NCBI RefSeq assembly: GCF_020682705.1 | Contig: NZ_JAGTTN010000006.1 | Coordinates: forward strand, 124,001-188,000 | From: Microbacterium allomyrinae | GTDB lineage: Bacteria; Actinomycetota; Actinomycetes; Actinomycetales; Microbacteriaceae | Direction: 5' to 3' | DNA: 64,000 nt | Shown: piece by piece, positions 22,470 through 31,300 of the stretch | How the letters are laid out: each line of letters opens with the position of its first letter | How positions within the stretch are numbered: the first letter of the stretch is position 1 | Translations under genes and position numbers: made by a program | The notes under the pieces: model-generated | Told to the model about the DNA's origin: nothing | What the model saw: the letters and a program-made list of their open reading frames with translations, nothing else | Databases searched by the model: none

Positions 22470-23900
22470 GTGGGCACGACCGTCTTCGAACGACAGCGGC
22501 CGGCAGCATCCGTCGTCCGTCATTCCCTCGCCGACACGAAGCACTCCGTGTTCTGGCGAGACGATCTTCCGGCCGGCCTGCTGCCCGATCGTCCGCCCCT
22601 CACCGGAACCCACCGCGCCGATCTCGTCGTGGTCGGCGGCGGGTACACGGGCCTGTGGACCGCACTGCTGGCGACCGACCGCGACCCGGGCATGAAGGTC
22701 GTCGTCGTCGAGGCGCAGCGCGTCGGCTGGGCGGCCTCCGGACGAAACGGCGGATTCTGCGAGGCGAGCCTCACCCACGGCCACGAGAACGGCGTGGCGC
22801 GCTGGCCGAACGAGATGCCGACGCTCGACCGGCTCGGCCGGGCGAACCTCGACGCGATCGAGGCCTCCGAGGCGACGTACGGCATGGACTTCCAGTTCGA
22901 GCGCACCGGGCAGCTCGCCCCCGCGACCGAGCCGCACCAGGTGGAGTGGCTGAAGGAGTGGGCCGCCGAGGGCGAGGGGGGCGTGGTCTTCCTCGACGAG
23001 GCCGAGGCCCGGGCATCCATCGCGTCGCCCACCTACCTCGCGGCGGTCTGGGAGCAGCAGACGTGCGGCATGGTGCACCCGGCGCGCATGGCGGCCGAGC
23101 TGGCGCGGGTATGCGAGGAGCGCGGCGTCGAGATCTTCGAGCGTTCGCGGGTGACGGCGCTCGACACGAACGGCCCGGGCGTCGTCGTCGCGACCGAGAC
23201 CGCCCGCGTCGAGGCATCCCGTGCCGTGCTCGGCACCAACGTGTTCCCGTCGCTGCTCACGCGCAACCGGCTCATGACCGTGCCCGTGTACGACTACGTG
23301 CTCATGAGCGAGCCGCTGACCCCCGACCAGTTGCGATCGATCGGTTGGCGGGACCGCCAGGGCGTCGGCGATATGGCGAACCAGTTCCACTACTACCGGA
23401 TCACGAAGGACGACCGGATCCTGTTCGGCGGCTACGACGCGATCTACCACTACGGCCGAAAGGTGCGTCCCGAGTACGAGAACCGGCCCGAGACGTGGGA
23501 ACGTCTCGCGAACCACTTCTTCACGACGTTCCCGCAGCTCGCAGGCCTTCGCTTCAGTCACCAGTGGGCGGGCGCGATCGACACGTCGACGCAGTTCACG
23601 GCGTTCTTCGGCACTGCCCGCGAGGGGCGCGTCGCGTACGCCGCGGGCTTCACGGGCCTCGGCGTCGGGTCGACGCGCTTCGCCGGCGAGGTCATGCTCG
23701 ACCTGCTCGACGGCGTCTCGAACGAACGAACCGCACTCGAGATGGTGCAGAGGCGCCCACTGCCCTTCCCACCCGAGCCCGCCGCCGCGATCGGCATCAA
23801 CGCGACCCGCTGGTCGCTGGATCGTGCCGACCACAACCGCGGCAAGCGCAACATCCTGCTGAAGACTCTCGACGCGCTCGGACTGGGATTCGACTCATGA
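22470..23900 (+). CDS. FAD-dependent amine oxidoreductase (PuuB / DAO family)
   Basis: 476 residues from the GTG at 22470. Near the N-terminus ADLVVVGGGYTGLWTALLA is the FAD-binding Rossmann motif, followed by VVVVEAQRVGWAASGRNGGFCEA, the hallmark of gamma-glutamylputrescine oxidase-like enzymes; the C-terminal FAD contact is YAAGFTGLGVGSTRFAGE. The family oxidises amines to aldehydes with release of ammonia and H2O2. GGAG lies about 11 bases before the GTG; a frame-open ATG 20 codons earlier is less likely. The cupin gene overlaps its stop by 4 bases. Confidence 0.88.
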   Translation: MGTTVFERQRPAASVVRHSLADTKHSVFWRDDLPAGLLPDRPPLTGTHRADLVVVGGGYTGLWTALLATDRDPGMKVVVVEAQRVGWAASGRNGGFCEASLTHGHENGVARWPNEMPTLDRLGRANLDAIEASEATYGMDFQFERTGQLAPATEPHQVEWLKEWAAEGEGGVVFLDEAEARASIASPTYLAAVWEQQTCGMVHPARMAAELARVCEERGVEIFERSRVTALDTNGPGVVVATETARVEASRAVLGTNVFPSLLTRNRLMTVPVYDYVLMSEPLTPDQLRSIGWRDRQGVGDMANQFHYYRITKDDRILFGGYDAIYHYGRKVRPEYENRPETWERLANHFFTTFPQLAGLRFSHQWAGAIDTSTQFTAFFGTAREGRVAYAAGFTGLGVGSTRFAGEVMLDLLDGVSNERTALEMVQRRPLPFPPEPAAAIGINATRWSLDRADHNRGKRNILLKTLDALGLGFDS

Positions 23901-24238
23901 TCGCGGGCTACGTGACGGATGCCGCGGCGCTCGCCCTTCGGCACGAGCCGGTGCCGACCGAACAGGTCGTCGCGGGCGCCCCCACCACCGCCTCCGTCGA
24001 GCTCGACACCATCGGCGACGTCGAGGTCGGGGTGTGGGAGATGACCCCGGGCGCGATGCGCGACGTCGAGGCCGACGAGGTGTTCATCGTGCTCGCGGGC
24101 TCCGCCGACGTGGTCTTCGACGACCCGGCGCTGCCGCCGATCGAACTGCGCCCGGGCTCGGTGGTGCGCCTGACCACCGGCATGCGCACCGTGTGGACCG
24201 TGAGCGAGACCCTCCGCAAGATCTACGTCGCGGGCTGA
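23897..24238 (+). CDS. Cupin domain protein
   Basis: 113 residues, one small beta-barrel (GVWEMTPGAMRDVEADEVFIVLAGSADVVFDD... LRPGSVVRL). It resembles the cupin family with the DUF861/EutQ-like shape often coupled to DAO-type oxidases. The metal-binding histidines are not conserved, so it may be a partner or accessory protein. Translationally coupled (ATGA) to the oxidase. Convergent to pucR with only 9 bases between. Confidence 0.85.
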   Translation: MIAGYVTDAAALALRHEPVPTEQVVAGAPTTASVELDTIGDVEVGVWEMTPGAMRDVEADEVFIVLAGSADVVFDDPALPPIELRPGSVVRLTTGMRTVWTVSETLRKIYVAG

Positions 24239-24247
24239 GGCGGGGAT

Positions 24248-25909
24248 TCAGTGGCCGGCGCTGCGGCGAACGAGCAGCGCCAGGTGCAGCGCCGTCTGCG
24301 TCTCGCCGTCGTCGAGGTCCGAGCCCAGGAGGTCTTCGATGAGAGCGATGCGCTGATAGAACACCGAGCGCGAGAGATGGGATGCCGCGGCCGCCGCCGT
24401 GCGATTGCCCGGGTGGGCGAGCATCGCTTCGAGCACGTCGAGCAGGTCGCCCGAGCGGCTCAGGTCATACGCGATCAGCGGCGCCAGCATGCGCTCGCCG
24501 TGCTCGATCACCCGGTGGTCGTCGCGCAGCGCCGTGACCAGCTGAACGAGGGGCCGGTTCTCGGCGCGGCGCAGGTGCGGCCCCCGGACGGACCGTCGCC
24601 GCCGCCCCCGTGCGAGCCCGACGGCCTCGTGCAGCGAGGCGAGAGCCGGATCGATTCCTTCGGCGCTGCGCCCGACCGACACCGTCACTCGATCAGCGTC
24701 GGCGCCGTCGACCAGCGCGCGGGCGAAGCGCAGTACGGTGTCGTCGTCGAACACCGTGTCGGCGGGAAGAGAGAGCAGCATCGCCGCGGCCGGAGCGGGC
24801 ACGCCATCGGGCGCAGAACCTGCGAGCGCGCGCCCGCGCAGGCTGCGGGCCGCGGCATCCGCTCGTTCCGTCGCGATCGCCGCTCCCGACACGACGATGC
24901 CGTACAGCTTCGCCCCGCGAAGCGGCATGCCCGCCGCCTCGAGACGCGCCGCCGCACCCCCGGCGCCCGCGAATCGTCCGGCCAGCAGCCCGTCGACGAG
25001 GCGCCGGCGGCCGATGCGCGCCCACTCGTCGCTCTCGCCGTCGGCCAGGCGTCCGACGGCCAGTGCGATCGCTCCCTGCTCGAGCACGGCCGTGCGCCCG
25101 GCCGCATGGTCGGGCCCCGGCAGCGCGATGAGATTGCCCCACCGGATGCCGCGTGCCTCGACCGGCACGATCAGCCAGTCGTCGGCGCCCGGTGACGCGC
25201 CGCGTTCGCTGCGCTGCTCGGCGCGGCGGTGCGCCGAGCGCGACCGCAGCTCCCATTCGGTGAAGAGGTCCTCCTCCATCGCGAGCGGCACCTCGACCGA
25301 GACGACCTCGTGCGCGAGGTTCTCGAGCACCACCGGCGCGCCGAGCGTCTGCGCGAGCTGGTGCACGATGAAGTCGGCCGGCGAGCCGCGCAGGACCAGC
25401 GCCGTGAACCGCTCGCGCACCTCGTCACGGGCACGCAGCGCATCGTTCTGCCCCGCGATGATGCGGCTGTGCACCGCCTCGGTGACGGTGACGAACTTCA
25501 CCTCGCGGTGCAGAACGACAAGAGCGAGGCCCTGCTCGGCAGCCGCCTCGATCACGACGGCCGGCACGTAGCGGTAGTGCACGCCCAGCTCGAGCACGAG
25601 TCCGGCCAGCCCCGCCTCCGACAGCGCGCCGATGAAGCGGCGGAGGTCGGCGGGCTCGGCGGGCCACGACGATCCGGTCGACAGCAGCAGCTCGCCGCCG
25701 TCGAGCAGACGGGCGACACCCGCACTGTCGGACACATGCAGCCAGCGCACGCGCGCGTCGAGCGCGTCGTCACCGACGAGCACCTCGGGCACGCCGTTCG
25801 CCACGGCGTCGAGCGCGATCACTTCACGCACGGTGGGAAGGGTCTCGTTGGTGGATCGATGCGCCGGACGATCCGTTTGGATCGTCCGATCTTCGCGACG
25901 GTCGGGCAC
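24248..25909 (-). CDS. PucR family transcriptional regulator
   Basis: 553 residues. An N-terminal PucR domain begins at LPTVREVIALDAVANGVPEVLVG; a GGDEF-like middle region follows; the C-terminus has the PucR helix-turn-helix (NRTAAAAASHLSRSVFYQRIALIEDLLG). The GTG at 25909 is the furthest start; the domain starts only at about residue 24, and a GTG at 25831 is an alternative. If the later start is right, the 10-base inverted repeat at 25865-25888 lies in the promoter. Divergent from mmsA, so probably the local regulator of amine catabolism. Confidence 0.88.
   Translation of the reverse strand: MPDRREDRTIQTDRPAHRSTNETLPTVREVIALDAVANGVPEVLVGDDALDARVRWLHVSDSAGVARLLDGGELLLSTGSSWPAEPADLRRFIGALSEAGLAGLVLELGVHYRYVPAVVIEAAAEQGLALVVLHREVKFVTVTEAVHSRIIAGQNDALRARDEVRERFTALVLRGSPADFIVHQLAQTLGAPVVLENLAHEVVSVEVPLAMEEDLFTEWELRSRSAHRRAEQRSERGASPGADDWLIVPVEARGIRWGNLIALPGPDHAAGRTAVLEQGAIALAVGRLADGESDEWARIGRRRLVDGLLAGRFAGAGGAAARLEAAGMPLRGAKLYGIVVSGAAIATERADAAARSLRGRALAGSAPDGVPAPAAAMLLSLPADTVFDDDTVLRFARALVDGADADRVTVSVGRSAEGIDPALASLHEAVGLARGRRRRSVRGPHLRRAENRPLVQLVTALRDDHRVIEHGERMLAPLIAYDLSRSGDLLDVLEAMLAHPGNRTAAAAASHLSRSVFYQRIALIEDLLGSDLDDGETQTALHLALLVRRSAGH
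25865..25888. promoter_or_regulatory. 10-base inverted repeat in the pucR-mmsA gap
   Basis: Arms CGGACGATCC (25865-25874) and GGATCGTCCG (25879-25888) around GTTT. The left arm with its flanking C, CCGGACGATC, also occurs upstream of potA at 14132. Probable PucR operator. Confidence 0.5.
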
Positions 25910-25965
25910 CGTGGCCGCCTCTTCTGCTCTGACAAACTGGGTCGCATCAGCCTACGGGATCGCCA

Positions 25966-25976
25966 CACGATCTGTC
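25966..25976 (+). promoter_or_regulatory. CACGATCTGTC site just before mmsA
   Basis: The word ACGATCTGTC is identical to both repeats upstream of potA. It ends 20 bases before the mmsA start codon, where a bound protein would block transcription or translation start. Confidence 0.4.
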
Positions 25977-25996
25977 CGGCCACGAGAGGATCTCGC

Positions 25997-27565
25997 ATGA
26001 CCATTGCCGAAGCCGCCGTCGATTCACCCGGAACGGATGCCGATGCGCGCGTGATCTCGCACTGGATCGACGGCGCGGAGCACCCGTCGTCGAGCGGCCG
26101 CACCTCGCCGGTCTACAACCCCGCGACGGGCGCGGTCTCGGCGTACGTCGCGCTGGCCGATGAGGCGGAGATCGCCGCGGCGATCTCGTCCGCCGCGCGC
26201 GGCTACGAGGTCTGGAGCGGGTACTCGATCGCGCGGCGCCAGGGCGTGCTTTTCGCGTTCCGCGAGCTGCTCAACTCCCGCAAGGGCGAGCTGGCGGAGA
26301 TCATCACGGCTGAGCACGGCAAGGTGGTCTCCGACGCGATGGGCGAGATCCTCCGCGGCCAGGAGGTCGTGGAGCTCGCGACCGGCTTCCCGCACCTGAT
26401 CAAGGGCGCGTTCACCGAGAACGCGTCGACCGGTGTGGATGTGTACACGCTGAAGCAGCCGCTCGGCGTCGTCGGCATCATCAGCCCGTTCAACTTCCCC
26501 GCGATGGTTCCCATGTGGTTCTTCCCGATCGCGATCGCCGCCGGCAACGCGGTGGTCCTCAAACCGAGCGAGAAGGACCCGTCGGCGGCGCTGTGGATGG
26601 CGCAGCTGTGGAAAGAGGCAGGGCTGCCGGATGGCGTGTTCACGGTCCTGCAGGGCGACAAGCTCGCCGTCGACGGGCTGCTGACCAGCCCCGACGTGGC
26701 CTCGATCTCGTTCGTGGGATCGACGCCGATCGCTCAGTACATCTACGAGACGGCCTCCCACCACGGCAAGCGGGTGCAGGCCCTGGGCGGTGCGAAGAAC
26801 CACATGCTGGTGCTTCCGGATGCCGATCTCGACCTCGTCGCCGACCAGGCCGTCAACGCCGGCTACGGCGCCGCCGGGGAACGCTGCATGGCGATCTCGG
26901 TCGTGCTGGCGGTCGAGCCCGTCGCGGACGAGCTGATCGAGAAGATCACCGAGCGCATCGGCCGGCTCCGGATCGGCAACGGTGCGGGTGCAGACGGCGT
27001 CGAGCCCGACATGGGGCCGCTGATCACCGGCGTGCACCGCGACAAGGTCTCGTCCTATGTCGACATCGCCGAAGCCGATGGAGCGAAGATCGTCGTCGAC
27101 GGCCGCGGATTCACCGTCGCCGGTCTCGAGGACGGCTTCTTCTTCGGCCCCACGCTGATCGACGAGATCCCCACCACGTCCCGCGCGTACCAGGAGGAGA
27201 TCTTCGGCCCCGTGCTCTCGGTCGTGCGCGTCGCCTCGTACGACGAGGGCCTGGAGCTCATCAACTCGGGTCAGTTCGGCAACGGCACCGCGATCTTCAC
27301 CAACGACGGCGGCGCAGCCCGCCGCTTTCAGAACGAAGTCCAGGTCGGCATGATCGGCATCAACGTACCCATCCCGGTGCCGGTCGCGTACCACTCCTTC
27401 GGCGGGTGGAAGCAGTCGCTGTTCGGCGACGCGAAGGCCTACGGCGTTCACGGCTTCGACTTCTTCACCCGCGAGAAGGCCGTCACCAGCCGCTGGCTCG
27501 ACCCCGCCACGCGAGGTCTCTCCGCGCAGCGCGGGATCAACCTCGGCTTTCCCCAGAACCACTGA
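25997..27565 (+). CDS. mmsA: CoA-acylating (methyl)malonate-semialdehyde dehydrogenase
   Basis: 522 residues of the aldehyde dehydrogenase family. Catalytic Cys297 is in GYGAAGERCMAIS, and the family signatures GAKNHM, INVPIPVPVAYHSFGGWK and the final HGFDFFTREKAVTSRW mark the MmsA/IolA branch, which converts malonate or methylmalonate semialdehyde to acetyl- or propionyl-CoA. ATG 25997 follows GAGAGG. With the aminotransferase behind it, a beta-alanine to acetyl-CoA route is likely. Confidence 0.92.
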   Translation: MTIAEAAVDSPGTDADARVISHWIDGAEHPSSSGRTSPVYNPATGAVSAYVALADEAEIAAAISSAARGYEVWSGYSIARRQGVLFAFRELLNSRKGELAEIITAEHGKVVSDAMGEILRGQEVVELATGFPHLIKGAFTENASTGVDVYTLKQPLGVVGIISPFNFPAMVPMWFFPIAIAAGNAVVLKPSEKDPSAALWMAQLWKEAGLPDGVFTVLQGDKLAVDGLLTSPDVASISFVGSTPIAQYIYETASHHGKRVQALGGAKNHMLVLPDADLDLVADQAVNAGYGAAGERCMAISVVLAVEPVADELIEKITERIGRLRIGNGAGADGVEPDMGPLITGVHRDKVSSYVDIAEADGAKIVVDGRGFTVAGLEDGFFFGPTLIDEIPTTSRAYQEEIFGPVLSVVRVASYDEGLELINSGQFGNGTAIFTNDGGAARRFQNEVQVGMIGINVPIPVPVAYHSFGGWKQSLFGDAKAYGVHGFDFFTREKAVTSRWLDPATRGLSAQRGINLGFPQNH

Positions 27566-27610
27566 TCCCGCCCGATCGCCGACCCGCGCAGACCGAGTCA
27601 GGAGAATCCC

Positions 27611-28984
27611 ATGACCGACATCCTCACCTCCGCCCGTGCCGATCTCGAGGCCGATGCGCGCGTGCGCGCGGACGACCGCGGTCACGTGTTCCACTCGTGG
27701 AGCGCGCAGGCGCTCATCGATCCGCTCCCGGTCGCGGGCGGCGAAGGCTCGACCTTCTGGGACTACGCCGGAAACTCGTACCTCGACTTCAGCTCACAGC
27801 TGGTGAACCTCAACCTGGGCCACCAGCATCCGGATCTCGTCGAGGCGATCCAGCGGCAGGCCGGCCGTCTCTCCACGATCCAGCCCGCGATGGCCAACGA
27901 CGTGCGCGGCCAGCTGGCCCGTCGCATCACCGAGGTCGCCGGCGACGGATTCGAGAAGGTGTTCTTCACCAACGGCGGCGCCGACGCGAACGAGAATGCC
28001 GTGCGCATGGCGCGCCTCGTGACCGGACGCCGCAAGGTGCTGTCGATGTATCGCAGCTACCACGGCAACACGTCCACCGCCATTGCGCTCACCGGCGACC
28101 CGCGGCGCTGGCCGAACGAGCCGGCCGATGGCTCGACCGCGAAATTCTTCGGGCCTTACGCGTACCGCTCGGCGTTCCACTCGTCGAGTCCCGAGGAAGA
28201 GGCGCAGCGCGCGCTCGAGCACCTCGAGCAGACGATCATCCTCGAGGGCGCCGCCACGATCGCGGCGATCGTGATCGAGACGATCGTCGGCACGAACGGC
28301 GTGCTGGTGCCGCCGCCGGGCTATCTCGCCGGTGTGCGAGAGCTCTGCGACCGCTTCGGCATCGTCTACATCGCCGACGAGGTCATGGTCGGCTTCGGCC
28401 GGGTGGGCGAGTGGTTCGCCTTCCAGGCGTTCGACGTGCAGCCCGACCTCATCACGTTCGCCAAGGGCGTGAACTCCGGCTACGTGCCGCTGGGCGGCGT
28501 GGTCATCTCCGACCGCATCGCGTCGCACTTCGACACGGTGGCGTTCCCCGGCGGCCTGACGTACTCGGGTCACCCGCTCGCCTGCGCGGCCGGCGTCGCG
28601 ACGTTCGAGGTGTTCGAGCGCGACGGCATCCTGGAGCGCGTGCGCGACCTCGGCTCGCGGGTAGTCGAGCCGCGTCTGCGTGAGATCGCGTCGCGGCATC
28701 CGTCGGTCGGCGATGTGCGCGGGCTCGGCCTCTTCTGGGCGATCGAGCTGGTCTCGGACCGAGAGACCCGCGAGCCGCTCGTCCCCTTCAACGCATCGGG
28801 AGCGGATGCCGCACCCGTTGCAGCGGTCGCCGCAGCGTGCAAGCGCGAAGGGGTGTGGCCGTTCACCCACTTCAACCGGGTGCATGTCGCGCCTCCGCTC
28901 GTGATCACCGAGGACGAGCTGGTGCGCGGGCTCGATGTGATCGACCACGCGCTGACCGTGGCCGACGAGCACGCCTCGCACTGA
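27611..28984 (+). CDS. Class III aminotransferase (omega-amino acid / taurine-pyruvate type)
   Basis: 457 residues. PLP lysine K285 (ITFAKGVNSGYVPLGG), PLP-binding aspartate in IYIADEVMVGFGR. The N-terminal HSWSAQALIDPLPVAGGEGSTFWDYAGN and SSQLVNLNLGHQHP resemble taurine-pyruvate and beta-alanine aminotransferases. The 45-base gap after mmsA with a GAGTCAGGAG site suggests one operon. It would feed a semialdehyde to MmsA. Confidence 0.88.
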   Translation: MTDILTSARADLEADARVRADDRGHVFHSWSAQALIDPLPVAGGEGSTFWDYAGNSYLDFSSQLVNLNLGHQHPDLVEAIQRQAGRLSTIQPAMANDVRGQLARRITEVAGDGFEKVFFTNGGADANENAVRMARLVTGRRKVLSMYRSYHGNTSTAIALTGDPRRWPNEPADGSTAKFFGPYAYRSAFHSSSPEEEAQRALEHLEQTIILEGAATIAAIVIETIVGTNGVLVPPPGYLAGVRELCDRFGIVYIADEVMVGFGRVGEWFAFQAFDVQPDLITFAKGVNSGYVPLGGVVISDRIASHFDTVAFPGGLTYSGHPLACAAGVATFEVFERDGILERVRDLGSRVVEPRLREIASRHPSVGDVRGLGLFWAIELVSDRETREPLVPFNASGADAAPVAAVAAACKREGVWPFTHFNRVHVAPPLVITEDELVRGLDVIDHALTVADEHASH

Positions 28985-29002
28985 GCATCCTTTCCCTGTC
29001 TA

Positions 29003-29074
29003 CTTCATGTGCTCTCACCGAGCGCTCACGACGTTCGCGCGCACAACGTGCGGTTTCGGCGAGAGCACATGAAG
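29003..29074. repeat. Palindromic repeat, family A, copy 1
   Basis: CTTCATGTGCTCTC (29003-29016) pairs perfectly with GAGAGCACATGAAG (29061-29074); after one A-C mismatch four further pairs form. The interior holds a small inner repeat ACGTT/AACGT. Copy 2 lies at 51932. Located at the 3' end of the aminotransferase gene. Confidence 0.85.
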
Positions 29075-29090
29075 CGCACGTTGAGTGGGT

Positions 29091-29120
29091 GACGCTCGCG
29101 CGGGTGGACGCTCGCGCGGG
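29091..29120 (+). repeat. Two tandem copies of GACGCTCGCGCGGG
   Basis: Two exact 14-base copies separated by TG, between repeat A and the hexapeptide-repeat gene. Confidence 0.8.
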
Positions 29121-29194
29121 CGCTCGGGAGGGTGATGTGAGGCTCGCAGGGCGGGAAGTCGAGCACGCTGCGAGGCCGTCTTCGAATCGTTCCG

Positions 29195-29677
29195 ATGCAC
29201 GGGAATGAATCGGCGGAAACCGCGGTTATTCCTGTACTCAGCACCGAACAGATGCTGCCGGAGGGGATCGTGGGCAAGAACTACGTCGACATCGAGAACG
29301 ACCGGGGCGAGACGCTGCGCTACCGCAAGCACGTCAACGGCCGCGGACTGATCGCGCACGGGGCGAAGGTGCACCCCAGCGCCATCGTCGAAGCGGGGGC
29401 GTATGTCGAACCCGGGGTTCAGATCGCCGCGGGCGCGCACGTCGGCCGCGGCGTATGGGTGGAATCGGATGCCGTCATCGGCCCGGACGCCGAGATCTCG
29501 CCCCACGCGCACATCGGCCCGCGCGCGGCCATCGGCGCCGGCGCGAAGATCGGCGTGCGCACCCAGGTCGGCTCCGAGGCCCGCGTGGCCGTCGGCTCGC
29601 TGATCGGAGACGACGTCACGATCGGCGACGGCGAGCGCATCGCGACCGACCGCCGCGGACTGCACCTGGCCGCCTGA
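29195..29677 (+). CDS. Left-handed beta-helix (hexapeptide repeat) protein
   Basis: 160 residues. From about residue 50 the sequence follows the [LIV]-G-x4 pattern (VHPSAIVEAGAYVEPGVQ..., AEISPHAHIGPRAAIGAGAKIG) for roughly eight rungs. Such folds are found in acyltransferases and gamma-carbonic anhydrase relatives. The catalytic histidine of known acyltransferases cannot be assigned. The start is uncertain: ATG 29195 or an internal ATG 19 codons later (MLPEGIVGKNYVDI). Confidence 0.75.
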   Translation: MHGNESAETAVIPVLSTEQMLPEGIVGKNYVDIENDRGETLRYRKHVNGRGLIAHGAKVHPSAIVEAGAYVEPGVQIAAGAHVGRGVWVESDAVIGPDAEISPHAHIGPRAAIGAGAKIGVRTQVGSEARVAVGSLIGDDVTIGDGERIATDRRGLHLAA

Positions 29678-29732
29678 CCCGCGCGCCGCGGCGCGCCGCG
29701 CAGGACGCTGCTTGTGCGCCGCGCTTGCGCAC

Positions 29733-30059
29733 GCCGTGCGCGCGAAACCGGGGATTCCTCGCGAAACCGAGGACGACGCCCCTTGGCTCGGCGAGAATCC
29801 CTTGGCTCGACGCGAATCGCCCGGCGTGTGTGCGCGCCGGGTCTGCGCGCGCCGCTTGCGCGCGCCGTGCGCGCGAAACCGGGGATTCCTCGCGAAACCG
29901 AGGACGACGCCCCTTGGCTCGGCGAGAATCCCTTGGCTCGACGCGAATCTCCTGGCTCGACGCAAATCCCCGACGCGCACCGCGTGCGCGCGAAACCGGG
30001 GATTCCTCGCGAGACGGAGGACGACGCCCCCGGGCTCGGCGAGAATCCCTTGGCTCGGC
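29733..30059. repeat. Three-copy array of degenerate palindromic repeats (family B)
   Basis: Two copies of an 86-base unit (29733-29818 and 29864-29949) are identical in every base; a third, diverged copy runs from about 29981 to 30059. Each unit contains GGGGATTC...GAATCCC arms and a CGAAACCGAGG...GGCTCG inner part, resembling the palindrome at 49419. No gene is credible here despite open frames. Confidence 0.8.
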
Positions 30060-30219
30060 GCAAACCCCGGGCTCGGCGCAAACCCCGGGACTCGGCGCAA
30101 ACCCCGGACTCGGCGCAAACCCCGGGACTCGGCGCGAACCCCGGACTCGGCGCAAACCCCGGGGCTCGACGCAAACCCCGAGGCTCGACGCGAACCCCGG
30201 ACTCGGCGAGAACCCCCGG
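30052..30219. repeat. Nine tandem 18-19 base units
   Basis: Units follow GRCTCGRCGCRAACCCCG, directly after the family B array. The units resemble one arm of the family B palindrome. The array ends about 40 bases before the nuclease gene and abuts its promoter. Confidence 0.85.
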
Positions 30220-30259
30220 GGCCGGGCGCGCTGTCGACGGATGCCGCTACCCTGGCGCG

Positions 30260-30862
30260 GTGGCGCGGTCGAGGCGATTCAGGAGAGCGGTGGTCGTGCT
30301 CGCCGCACTGGCCCTCGCCGGAGTCCTGGCGTGGCTCGTGCTCGACGGCCGGCTGCCCTGGGCGGGCGGCGACGCCGCCGCACCGGCGGCGACCGATCCC
30401 GCGGCGCCGGGAAGGGGCATCCCGGCACGTCCCGACGATGCCTTCGCGCTCACCGTGACCTACGTGTTCGACGGCGACACGATCGAGGCGAGGATGCAGG
30501 AGCCGAACGACATCGTCACGACGGCGGATCCGATCCGCATCCGTCTGATCGGCATCGACACGCCCGAGGGCGCTCCCACGCCGGAGTGCTGGGCCGAAGA
30601 GGCCCGCGCGCATCTGATCGAGCTGCTGCCCGAGGGCGCCACCGTGTGGGCGGCGCCCGACGCCGACACGTGGGACGACTACCAGCGTCGGCTCTTCAAT
30701 CTCTGGACCGACGACGGCCGGTTCGTGAACCACGAGCTCGTCGCGGCCGGCAGTGCCGAGGCGATCCGCGTGTGGCCCAACGTCGCGTTCTACGATCTGC
30801 TCGACGATGCGCAGACTCACGCCGAGGCATCCGGAGCCGGACAGTGGGGCGCGTGCCCCTGA
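30260..30862 (+). CDS. Secreted or membrane-anchored thermonuclease-family protein
   Basis: 200 residues. Basic N-terminus and one hydrophobic segment (VVVLAALALAGVLAWLVL), then a staphylococcal-nuclease (TNase) fold: VTYVFDGDTIEAR, IRLIGIDTPEGAPTPECWAEEA, DDYQRRLFNLWTDDGRFVNHELV. Active-site Arg/Asp/Glu residues of the SNase type (IRIRLIGIDTPE; DTWDDYQRR) are visible. GTG 30260 lies 6 nt after TACCCT (30248-30253), a leaderless arrangement; codons before it are part of the repeat array. It ends 4 bases from the convergent DUF1304 gene. Confidence 0.88.
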   Translation: MARSRRFRRAVVVLAALALAGVLAWLVLDGRLPWAGGDAAAPAATDPAAPGRGIPARPDDAFALTVTYVFDGDTIEARMQEPNDIVTTADPIRIRLIGIDTPEGAPTPECWAEEARAHLIELLPEGATVWAAPDADTWDDYQRRLFNLWTDDGRFVNHELVAAGSAEAIRVWPNVAFYDLLDDAQTHAEASGAGQWGACP

Positions 30863-30866
30863 GCGC

Positions 30867-31265
30867 TCAGGCGAAGAGGAAGAGCACGAACCCGATGAGC
30901 GGCAGCGTGCCCTGGATGAGCGCCGCCCGCAGGTATTTGAGGCCCGTGGTGAGCAGCACCAGCGAAGCGGCGACCATCGAGCCGAGGCTGAAGAGCACCA
31001 GCGCGAGGCCCGCCGCGCGCACCGGCGCAGCATCCGCGCCGGCGAAGATCAGCACCAGCCCGATCACGACGCCGATCGCCAGGAACAGGTTGTAGAAGCC
31101 CTGGTTGTAGGCCATCGGCTTCGTCACCTCGGCGGCCGCCTGGTCGGCGACGCCGAAGCGCTTGTAGATCTTCGGCTGCGTCCACTGCACGCTCTCCATC
31201 ACGAAGATGTACACGTGCAGCAGCGCCGCCAGCGCCGCGAAGACCGTTGCGAGGATCGCCACCAT
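30867..31265 (-). CDS. DUF1304 membrane protein
   Basis: 132 residues with four hydrophobic helices. FVMESVQWTQPKIYKRFGV followed by NQGFYNLFLAIG is the signature of the DUF1304 family, function unknown. ATG is 6 nt after TATCGT; divergent from the LysR-like gene, whose own TACGCT box is only 10 bases away. Confidence 0.88.
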   Translation of the reverse strand: MVAILATVFAALAALLHVYIFVMESVQWTQPKIYKRFGVADQAAAEVTKPMAYNQGFYNLFLAIGVVIGLVLIFAGADAAPVRAAGLALVLFSLGSMVAASLVLLTTGLKYLRAALIQGTLPLIGFVLFLFA

Positions 31266-31300
31266 GAGCGAACGATAGCGCCCCGGCTACGCTGAACGGT

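Noticed and set aside
30052-30219. Possible CRISPR array
   Set aside because: Units are 18-19 bases, tandem without spacers, and no cas gene is nearby.
29015-31033. 672-codon minus-strand frame with proline/serine/arginine repeats
   Set aside because: The repeats are translation of the palindromic and tandem DNA arrays; no start site and no real protein pattern.
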